NCBI GenBank assembly: GCA_018239985.1 | Contig: JAFEGK010000005.1 | Span: forward strand, 53,674-113,457 | Source: Verrucomicrobiota bacterium | GTDB taxonomy: Bacteria > Chlamydiota > Chlamydiia > Chlamydiales > Rhabdochlamydiaceae | Direction of reading: 5' to 3' | DNA length: 59,784 nt | Made by a program: the position numbers and the translations under genes | Shown here: one piece after another, positions 53,049 to 59,784 of the stretch | How the letters are laid out: each line of letters starts with the position of its first letter | Numbering within the stretch: position 1 is the first letter of the stretch | The notes under the pieces: model-generated | Told to the model about the DNA's origin: nothing | Database searches by the model: none | The model's input: the letters and a program-made list of their open reading frames with translations, nothing else

Positions 53049-54308
53049 TCAGGACCTTGAGGAGGTTTTTTTATGTTCGCGCAATTTTTGAAAATACTCG
53101 ACCCGTTTTTTCATCTCCCGCTCAAACCCTCTCTCGACCGGTTCATAGAAGCTCGCCCTCTCAACTTCATCGGGAAAATAGTTCTGTCCAGAGAAAGCAT
53201 TCTCTTCCTCATGGTCATACTGATACCCTTTGCCGTAGCCGAGCTCTTTCATTAGCTTGGTAGGGGAGTTGAGGATGATTTTTGGGGGATTATGCTGTGT
53301 GGTCTTGCTCGCCAGCTCTTTCGCTTTTCCAAAGGCGACATAGGCAGCGTTGCTTTTAGGGGCGAGGGCGAGATAGATGACTGCTTGGGCCAGAGCGAGC
53401 TCTCCTTCGGGCGAGCCGAGCTGCTGGTAGCTTTGCCAAGCATCTAAAGTGATTCTTAGGGCATCGGGATCGGCTAGGCCAACATCTTCTGATGCAGCCC
53501 GGATTAGCCGGCGGGCAATGAATTGGGCCGATTCCCCCCCTTCAAGCATTCTGGCCAGCCAGTAGAGAGAGGCGTCGGGATCGGAACCTCGAATCGATTT
53601 GTGGAGGGCAGAAATGAGGTTATAGTGCCCTTCGTCCCCTTTGTCATAGAGTGCAGGCCGTTTTTGGATCCACTCGACGAGATCATCTTTATCGATCGTT
53701 TTTCCTTCAGGGACTTGGGTGAGGTTTTCGATCATATTTAAGAGATGACGCCCATCTCCTTGGGCCATTTGGACCAGTGCGACTTTGGCGTCGCCTGTCA
53801 GGGGAAGGGGGCCATATCGATCCAACAATATTCTCAGATCTTCTTCGGTCAGCGGATTGAGGACGAGGGTTCGCATGCGAGAGAGGAGAGCGTTATTGAG
53901 CGAAAACGAGGGATTTTCAGTGGTGGCGCCGATTAAGGTGATTGTCCCATTTTCAACAAAGGGCAACAGGGCATCTTGTTGTGCCTTATTGAACCTATGG
54001 ATTTCGTCGATAAAGATGATTAAGTTTCTTCGGAAAAGGGGGCTGTTTTGAGCATCTAAAATCGTTTTTTTGAGTTCTGTAACTCCGTGAAGGACGGCGC
54101 TAAAGAGACATAAATCGGCATCGAATGCTTTGGCGTACAGGCGGGCGAGGGTGGTTTTGCCACAGCCTGGGGGGCCCCATAGCAAGATCGAAAGGGGCCG
54201 TTTGCTCGCAATTGTACGGGTAATCCAACCATGCTCGGAGATGAGATGCCCCTGCCCAACCATCTCGTCGATCGATTTGGGACGGAGTCTTTCTGCTAAG
54301 GGAACCAT
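53049..54308 (-). CDS. rarA: Replication-associated recombination ATPase RarA
   Basis: 419 residues. AAA+ ATPase: Walker A LWGPPGCGKTT, Walker B LIIFIDEIHRFNKAQQDALLP, sensor LIGATTENPSFSLN and the C-terminal MgsA domain (SNAAYVAFGKAKE). Acts at stalled replication forks. Six nt downstream of the ParC-type gene in the same direction; its 3' end faces the candidate RNA. Confidence 0.95.
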   Translation of the reverse strand: MVPLAERLRPKSIDEMVGQGHLISEHGWITRTIASKRPLSILLWGPPGCGKTTLARLYAKAFDADLCLFSAVLHGVTELKKTILDAQNSPLFRRNLIIFIDEIHRFNKAQQDALLPFVENGTITLIGATTENPSFSLNNALLSRMRTLVLNPLTEEDLRILLDRYGPLPLTGDAKVALVQMAQGDGRHLLNMIENLTQVPEGKTIDKDDLVEWIQKRPALYDKGDEGHYNLISALHKSIRGSDPDASLYWLARMLEGGESAQFIARRLIRAASEDVGLADPDALRITLDAWQSYQQLGSPEGELALAQAVIYLALAPKSNAAYVAFGKAKELASKTTQHNPPKIILNSPTKLMKELGYGKGYQYDHEEENAFSGQNYFPDEVERASFYEPVERGFEREMKKRVEYFQKLREHKKTSSRS

Positions 54309-54314
54309 AGGACA

Positions 54315-56186
54315 TCATTTTAACACCTTTGCCGATTTAAATGCGCTCTTGGCGATCCGTATGCCGCGGGCCTGGGCCCCTTTGACAAGAACATCTTTTA
54401 GAGGATAGACAATTTTGCCTCTAGCATGTTGAATTTCAAGCTCTGGTTCGATATCTGAGGAGATATACTCAAGTTTCCCCCCTTCATCGATGTAGCGGTA
54501 GGGTTTGTCGAGGATGAATTTCTCGACAATGAACCGCTTAGCCCAGGCTTGGTTCGTCTCGGTGTTTTTATAGATGACGTTGATGACCGTGGTCTTGTCG
54601 GCCACTCCGACCCACACGGCCCCTTCGACAAATTGTTTTTCGGGAACGTTGATCACTTTATAGGTCCCATCTTTGAAGAAGACGAGCAGTTTATCAAAAT
54701 TGGTACAGCTAAATTGAGTAGGTCCTGCAATTTTTGTGCCAACAAAGCCACTCTTGGGATCGTATCCTACTTTGATTTTTTTGGTCTCGATGGCCCGTCT
54801 GTCGATTTCTTCAATCGCTTTAATTTTGGTGCGGCGGGGGAAATTCTTCCCATATTTTTCGATCAGTTTTTTCAGGTAATTGATCGTGAATTTTTTGACG
54901 TTTTTCAGTTGCTTTTCAACTTCGGCTAAGTTCTCTTCAAGTAGAGTGATCTCATCCTTATTTTTGTCGATGTCAAAACGGGAAATGCGACGGATCGGGA
55001 TGAGCAGCAGCTTCTCTCTGTCATCGTGAGTGGGGGTTCGGATCAATTTTTTGCGGAAAGGCTTGAAAGAGGTGTCGAGGGTGGTGTGGATGTCTTCTAG
55101 GGTTTTAACAGTCTCAATCTTTTTATAGATTTTGTTTTCAATGAAGATTCTTTCCAAGGTTCGGTAAAAGATTTTGTCGAGCAGCCGCTCTTTTTCAATT
55201 TGGAGCTCCTGCTTTAAAAATTCGACCAGTTTATCGGTGTTATAGCGGAGGATTTCGTCGACGTCGGTTTCCCAAGGATGCCCCTCTTTAATGACGATCA
55301 CTTGCGAATTAATCGACACTTCACAGGCAGTAAAGCCATAGAGGGCATCTAGCATCTCTTCAGCATACTGGCCGCGGGGGAGTTTGATTTCGATTTCGAC
55401 CTCTTTAGAGGTGTAGTCGTCAATCGACTCGATTTTGATTTTCCCTTTTTTGGCCGCTTCATCAATCGAGCGGATGAGGCTCTCGGTGGTGGTACCGTAG
55501 CAGATGTCGCGGATGACCAGGGTCTTGGGGTCTTTGATCTCGATTTTCGCTCGGAGCTTGATTTTGCCGCGCCCCTTGTCGTATTCGCTTTTGTCCATGA
55601 TCCCGCCCGTTGGGAAATCAGGGAAGATCTTGAAATCGCGCCCTTCGAGATAGGCAATTTGTCCTTCGAGCAGCTCAGTGAAATTGTGGGGGAGGATATG
55701 TGTCGCCATCCCCACGGCGATTCCATCGGCACCTTGCATCAGCAAAAGGGGGATTTTGGCCGGTAGGCTGACCGGTTCGAGATTGCGCCCATCATATGAG
55801 GGGATTTTTTCGGTGATATCGGGGTTGAACATCGTCTCACGAGCCAACGGAGAGAGGCGAGTTTCAATGTAGCGGGCTGCTGCAGAAGGGTCGCCAGTGT
55901 AAAGGTTTCCGAAATTACCTTGACGATCGAGCAAAAAACCTTTGTTAGCTAGATTGACTAGAGCCTCATAAATCGCCGCATCGCCATGGGGGTGGAGCAT
56001 CATCGTCTGTCCCACCATATTGGCCACTTTATGAAGCTTATCGTCATTTTGCTTATATAGAGTCTCGAGGATTCGCCGTTGGACCGGTTTTAACCCGTCG
56101 ACGACATCGGGAATTGCCCTGTCGAGAATGACGTAAGAAGCATACTGAAGGAAAAAATCCTTCATCTGATCTCTCAGATCATCCAT
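54315..56186 (-). CDS. parC: Type IIA topoisomerase A subunit, ParC/GyrA-2 type
   Basis: 623 residues, shorter than GyrA (about 830) because the C-terminal beta-pinwheel is reduced. DGLKPVQRRIL, HPHGDAAIYEAL, the catalytic Tyr106 in AARYIETRLS and LLLMQGADGIAVGMATHILPHN are present. Chlamydiae have a second gyrA/gyrB pair that is now taken as topoisomerase IV; this gene and the next fit that. At the QRDR position where most GyrA/ParC have Ser, it has Ala (GDAAIYE). Overlaps parE by 13 nt. Confidence 0.9.
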   Translation of the reverse strand: MDDLRDQMKDFFLQYASYVILDRAIPDVVDGLKPVQRRILETLYKQNDDKLHKVANMVGQTMMLHPHGDAAIYEALVNLANKGFLLDRQGNFGNLYTGDPSAAARYIETRLSPLARETMFNPDITEKIPSYDGRNLEPVSLPAKIPLLLMQGADGIAVGMATHILPHNFTELLEGQIAYLEGRDFKIFPDFPTGGIMDKSEYDKGRGKIKLRAKIEIKDPKTLVIRDICYGTTTESLIRSIDEAAKKGKIKIESIDDYTSKEVEIEIKLPRGQYAEEMLDALYGFTACEVSINSQVIVIKEGHPWETDVDEILRYNTDKLVEFLKQELQIEKERLLDKIFYRTLERIFIENKIYKKIETVKTLEDIHTTLDTSFKPFRKKLIRTPTHDDREKLLLIPIRRISRFDIDKNKDEITLLEENLAEVEKQLKNVKKFTINYLKKLIEKYGKNFPRRTKIKAIEEIDRRAIETKKIKVGYDPKSGFVGTKIAGPTQFSCTNFDKLLVFFKDGTYKVINVPEKQFVEGAVWVGVADKTTVINVIYKNTETNQAWAKRFIVEKFILDKPYRYIDEGGKLEYISSDIEPELEIQHARGKIVYPLKDVLVKGAQARGIRIAKSAFKSAKVLK

Positions 56187-57988
56187 TCTTCACCTATTAG
56201 ATTAGTCATAATAAACTCTTTTCGGACAGGGGTGTTTTTCCCCATGTAAAATTCTAGCGTAGGCTTGATATCGGAGAGATTTTTGATCGTCACAGGTAAA
56301 AGGCGCATCTCTTTACCGATAAATTGGCCAAATTCTTCTGGAGAGATCTCACCGAGTCCCTTAAAGCGGGTAATCTCCACCCCCTTTTTTAGCGCTTTGA
56401 CCGCCTGGTCCTTCTCCTCAATAGAATAGCAGTAAACCGTCTTCTCCTTGTTGCGCACTTTGAATAACGGCGACTCAAGGATATAGAGGTGGCCATTGAG
56501 AACCAAACCCTCAAAATAGGTGAGAAAGAAAGTGATTAAAAGATTGCGGATGTGCATCCCGTCGACATCGGCGTCGGTGGCTAAAATCACTTTGCTGTAG
56601 CGCAAGTTTGCCAAGTCGTCCTCAATATTGAGGGCTGACATCAGATTGAACATCTCCTCATTTTTATAGAGCTGATCTAGCTTCATCCCGTGCACATTGA
56701 TCGGCTTGCCTCGCAGCGAGAAAACAGCTTGGGATAGAGGATCGCGAGTCGAGACAATCGAAGCGGAGGCCGATTCGCCTTCCGTGAGAAAAATCATCGA
56801 TTTTTCTCCCTCTTTCGTCCCATCGCCAAAGTGGTATTTTGAGTCACGCAATTTGGGGATTTTAAACGAGATCTTCTTCTGCTTGTCTTTAGCCTCTTTT
56901 TTGACAGCAGCTAGTTCTTTGCGTAGCTTCTCGTTGAAGAGAATTCTCTCAAGGATGATCTTGCCAGTTTCGGGGAATTTATAAAGGAGGTTTTGAACCG
57001 CCTCCTTCACTTCTTGAACGATCGGCCCTCTGATCTCATTATTGGAGAGCTTATTCTTTGTCTGCGATTCAAAAACAGGATCCTTAACTTTCACTAAAAT
57101 CGCTCCGACAATCCCTTCTCTGACATCAACCCCTTGGAAGTTCTTTTTCGCAAACTCGTTGACCCCTTTCAAAATCCCTTCCCTAAAGGCTGATAGATGC
57201 GTCCCCCCATCATGGGTGTATTGCCCGTTGACAAACGAGAAGTAAGTTTCCCCGTAGCTGGAGGAGTGGAGGAAAGCAAATTCGAGCATCTTCCCCCTAT
57301 AATGGAGCGGCTCATAGAGCCGATCGTCTTTCACCTCGTCATTCAATAGATCGAGCAGACCATTCTCCGATCGGATCGTCTGCCCATTGAAGATCAACGT
57401 CAGACCTGTATTGAGATAGGCATAGTGCCAAAGTCTCCTAATGATCAGCTCTTTTTGAAACTTAAATTTCTTAAAAATCTCTGTATCGGGGATAAACTCT
57501 AGATAAGTGCCATCCGGCTCTTTCGTTTTCCCCTTTTTCTGATCCTTTAAAATCCCCCGAGAAAAATGGGCTTCTACAAATTGCCCTTCTCGAAAACTCC
57601 TGACGACAAAATGAGAGGAAAGAGCGTTGACAGCCTTTGTTCCGACCCCGTTTAACCCGACAGAAAACTGGAACACCTCATCATTATATTTAGCGCCTGT
57701 ATTGATCTGACTGACACAGTCGATCACCTTGCCAAGGGGAATGCCTCTGCCGAAATCCCTGACCGAGACCTTCGAACTTTTTTCGTCGAGACTAACCTCA
57801 ATCTGAGTCCCATGATGCATGATAAACTCGTCGACCGAGTTATCGACCACCTCTTTTAGCATCACATAGATCCCGTCATCGGCATGCGATCCATCGCCAA
57901 GACGGCCGATATACATCCCAGAGCGGAGCCTGATATGGGAGAGGGCGTCTAGCGTTTTGACTGTGGCTTCATCATATTTTTTTGCCAT
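56174..57988 (-). CDS. parE: Type IIA topoisomerase B subunit, ParE/GyrB-2 type
   Basis: 604 residues. GHKL ATPase with EVVDNSVDEFIM, VRDFGRGIPLG, GVGTKAVNALS; TOPRIM domain with TEGESASASIV and LATDADVDGMHIRNLLITFF, then FKGLGEISPEEF. Short like ParE/GyrB-2. Pairs with the ParC-type gene. Its ATG lies 17 nt inside the end of the permease gene, so the three genes are one unit. Confidence 0.93.
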   Translation of the reverse strand: MAKKYDEATVKTLDALSHIRLRSGMYIGRLGDGSHADDGIYVMLKEVVDNSVDEFIMHHGTQIEVSLDEKSSKVSVRDFGRGIPLGKVIDCVSQINTGAKYNDEVFQFSVGLNGVGTKAVNALSSHFVVRSFREGQFVEAHFSRGILKDQKKGKTKEPDGTYLEFIPDTEIFKKFKFQKELIIRRLWHYAYLNTGLTLIFNGQTIRSENGLLDLLNDEVKDDRLYEPLHYRGKMLEFAFLHSSSYGETYFSFVNGQYTHDGGTHLSAFREGILKGVNEFAKKNFQGVDVREGIVGAILVKVKDPVFESQTKNKLSNNEIRGPIVQEVKEAVQNLLYKFPETGKIILERILFNEKLRKELAAVKKEAKDKQKKISFKIPKLRDSKYHFGDGTKEGEKSMIFLTEGESASASIVSTRDPLSQAVFSLRGKPINVHGMKLDQLYKNEEMFNLMSALNIEDDLANLRYSKVILATDADVDGMHIRNLLITFFLTYFEGLVLNGHLYILESPLFKVRNKEKTVYCYSIEEKDQAVKALKKGVEITRFKGLGEISPEEFGQFIGKEMRLLPVTIKNLSDIKPTLEFYMGKNTPVRKEFIMTNLIGEEWMI

Positions 57989-59390
57989 TTTCTAGCGTCC
58001 AATGGGGTTTACGAAATTTATGGATGATCAAAGGAATAATCGACATCCCAATCATACTTAAGACAAGGTAAAATTCATAGAGCCAAAGATTGCCGACATT
58101 GAGCTGTGAAGGGGGGTAGAATCCTAGCAAAATGACGAAAACACAGGCTAAAATCCCCATTGTCGACAAAAGCCAAATCCCCTTTGCCTGATAGGGGACC
58201 CTATAGGCTCTAGGTACATGAGGCTTGGAGTATCGCAATCGGATTGCGGCGATGAACATGAGAATATACATCAAAAGGTACGTCTGGGCACTCATCACAC
58301 TTAAAATCCAGAAAGAGGCGCTGATTGTTGGCAATTGCAAAATGATGAGAGAAGTGATCGTTACAATGATTCCTTGCAGCCACAACAGATTCATCGGAAC
58401 CCCGTGCTTATTCAACTTATGAAAAACTGGCGGCAAATTCCCGTGGCTGGTTGTCACATATAGACCACGGACAGGACCGACGATCCAGGCATTGACCTCA
58501 GCGATTGCCCCGATCACAAGAAGAAAGGCGACGATTGGCAGAATCCAAGTTAAATGATAATGGGCAAAAAATAGCTTAAACGCCTCCATCAATCCCGACG
58601 CTAAGCTGATATCTCCCTTCGGAAGGACAAAAGCGATTGCCAAAGCGCCTAGCAAAAAGACCGAAAAAGTGATCGCGGCCGCCAAAATGATCGCCCTTGG
58701 GTAATTCCGCTGGGGATTTTGAACTTCTGCAGCGTGAACCGAAGAGACCTCCAAACCAGTGAAGGCGAGAAATAATCCTGCCAAAAAGACAAAATTCCCC
58801 AAATCTTTAAAGTCTGGGATAATCGCTGAAAAGGAAATAGGTGTGTTGATCGGGTTGCCGCCAAAAATCCAAACTACTCCTAAAGAAATGATCAATACTC
58901 CGGGCAAAATCGTCCCAAGAATAACCCCAATCGTACTAAACCAGCTCGAAGTTTTAACCCCCAGGGCATTAAAAATCGTCATTCCCCAAAAGCTAGTCAA
59001 AATGACCGCGAGCACAAAGCCCTTATTCTGTGCTAGAGCAGGATTGAAGGCATAAGCCAAAGTGGTCGCCACAAATGACAAAATGACAGGATACCAGGCG
59101 ACATTGTGAACCCACTGCATCCAAATGGCGAAAAATCCCCAACGATCGCCCAAAGCCTCACGAACCCAAACATAGACCCCGCCCCCTTTTGACCATCCGG
59201 TTGCCAGCTCGGCAGAAACCAGAGCACTTGGGACCAAAAAAAAGAGCGCGACAATTCCGAAGAAGAAGATCGAGCTCAATCCATAAGAAGCGACAAGGGG
59301 CAAATTTCTCAAGCTGGCCATGATCGCCACATTGAGCATTGCCAATATGAATATGTTCAGGACGCGCCGTTTTTTCGTTGATTGGGTCAT
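57972..59390 (-). CDS. APC-superfamily amino-acid permease (second copy)
   Basis: 472 residues, about 12 membrane helices; GGVYVWVREALGDRWGF matches the motif of the permease at 3384-4754, and the whole N-terminal halves align. GAAGG precedes ATG. Probably an exchanger or importer of amino acids or polyamines for an energy- or amino-acid-dependent intracellular life. It is the first gene before the topoisomerase pair and overlaps parE. The dispersed repeat lies about 90 nt upstream. Confidence 0.85.
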   Translation of the reverse strand: MTQSTKKRRVLNIFILAMLNVAIMASLRNLPLVASYGLSSIFFFGIVALFFLVPSALVSAELATGWSKGGGVYVWVREALGDRWGFFAIWMQWVHNVAWYPVILSFVATTLAYAFNPALAQNKGFVLAVILTSFWGMTIFNALGVKTSSWFSTIGVILGTILPGVLIISLGVVWIFGGNPINTPISFSAIIPDFKDLGNFVFLAGLFLAFTGLEVSSVHAAEVQNPQRNYPRAIILAAAITFSVFLLGALAIAFVLPKGDISLASGLMEAFKLFFAHYHLTWILPIVAFLLVIGAIAEVNAWIVGPVRGLYVTTSHGNLPPVFHKLNKHGVPMNLLWLQGIIVTITSLIILQLPTISASFWILSVMSAQTYLLMYILMFIAAIRLRYSKPHVPRAYRVPYQAKGIWLLSTMGILACVFVILLGFYPPSQLNVGNLWLYEFYLVLSMIGMSIIPLIIHKFRKPHWTLENGKKI

Positions 59391-59476
59391 ACTGCCTTCT
59401 TTTAATAGAAGGTGTATTTGTTATCAAATGATTAGGCAATTTAGTTTTATAGATAGCCGGTTTGGTGGTAGAATAG

Positions 59477-59521
59477 ACATGTCGGGTGACACAGCACTTC
59501 GTGTCTGGTGTCCCCCGCGAC
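59477..59521. repeat. Dispersed palindromic repeat, copy 2
   Basis: acatgtcgggtgacacagca (59477-59496) and following cttcgtgtctggtgtccccc match the reverse complement of 6987-7033 at about 38 of 40 positions; the last 6 bp of copy 1 are replaced here. See copy 1. Confidence 0.75.
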
Positions 59522-59784
59522 CCCCTTGAGACTCACCTCCCTTCGCCAAATCGCGTGCTCGTCAGGGAGCCGTGCGCAGCACTGGTCCCCCACGCTCCTT
59601 CGGAGCTTTCCTGTGCTGCGATTTTGCTTTGGGATCTGAGTCTATTGGCTGCTCACGCGCTCATTCCCCGCCGAGACTGAAGTCTTTTTTCGGCGGGTGC
59701 CCCTTTCGCGTCGGTTCGCAGACCCGGATTAGAACCCTCTCATTCAGCCTGCAATTTTGAGACAGGTCGGCAGACTTTTTTTGT
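59522..59784. other. Hairpin-rich intergenic DNA at the right edge
   Basis: No convincing gene in the 394 nt after 59390. Inverted repeats: CGCGTG (59552-59557) with CACGCG (59654-59659); inside it CGCAGCAC (59575-59582) with GTGCTGCG (59613-59620), which encloses gctcc/ggagc (59594-59606); then cccgccga (59667-59674) with tcggcggg (59690-59697) around agact/agtct. This could be a structured RNA, a palindromic-repeat cluster, or both; the window ends here. Confidence 0.45.

Noticed and set aside
59391-59784. tRNA gene in the right-edge hairpins
   Set aside because: No acceptor stem with T-loop (GGTTCRA) in the right spacing.

Overview
This window comes from the chromosome of a bacterium of the phylum Chlamydiota, most likely an environmental (amoeba- or protist-associated) family such as Simkaniaceae or a relative, not Chlamydia itself. 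The reasons are the six MOMP-like, cysteine-containing outer-membrane barrels; the small basic protein shared by Chlamydiae and Verrucomicrobia next to ybeY; the gene order pyrG-ruvX-zwf-(opcA)-pgl; a cysteine-free L33 next to LolC/E and LolD; a long PPi-type phosphofructokinase; and several eukaryote-like or effector-like proteins. Family placement is inference; no rRNA gene is present.

Layout. 1-3281: two tandem F-box/leucine-rich-repeat proteins on the minus strand (the first runs off the left edge). 3384-8732: amino-acid permease, LptD-like barrel and HEAT-repeat protein, with a hairpin and a dispersed palindromic repeat between the last two. 8813-11601: four plus-strand genes of one architecture (disordered N-terminus, short amphipathic or Cys-rich hydrophobic segment, helical C-terminus), candidate secreted or inclusion proteins. 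11722-21980: a long minus-strand series (sugar transferase, galE, MreD-like, IMPase, folD, transglutaminase-like, rnr; then, from a new promoter, two very small genes, ybeY, a CNNM/CorC protein and a DUF3604 protein). 22074-25342: MOMP-like cassette 1 (types A-B-C). 25343-29950: tightly overlapping operon rpmG-lolE-lolD-ugd-ispA, in which ispA carries an in-frame palindromic insertion. 30050-36650: lineage-specific membrane or amphipathic-repeat proteins around a MATE exporter and tsaD. 36787-42387: pyrG-ruvX and zwf-opcA-pgl, separated by a perfect 92-bp palindrome. 42627-44006: serine dehydratase. 44217-47500: MOMP-like cassette 2 in the same A-B-C order on the other strand. 47609-52794: PPi-PFK, MBL-fold hydrolase, methyltransferase, pterin dehydratase, exported Nudix hydrolase, aldo/keto reductase. 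52874-53015: a candidate structured RNA (possibly 6S-like). 53049-59390: rarA, parC/parE-type topoisomerase pair and a second permease. 59477-59784: a second copy of the dispersed repeat followed by hairpin-rich DNA.

How it fits together. The housekeeping part supports envelope biogenesis (LptD, Lol export, MOMP barrels, sugar-nucleotide enzymes, polyprenyl synthesis), sugar phosphate metabolism (oxidative pentose phosphate branch, PPi-glycolysis) and RNA/ribosome maintenance. The accessory part consists of host-interaction candidates and surface proteins multiplied by local duplication. The strongest unusual signals are the palindromic element inside ispA, the 92-bp perfect palindrome, the mirrored A-B-C MOMP cassettes, the Tyr-x-x-Pro amphipathic-repeat protein, the four-gene effector-like cluster and the RNA next to rarA.
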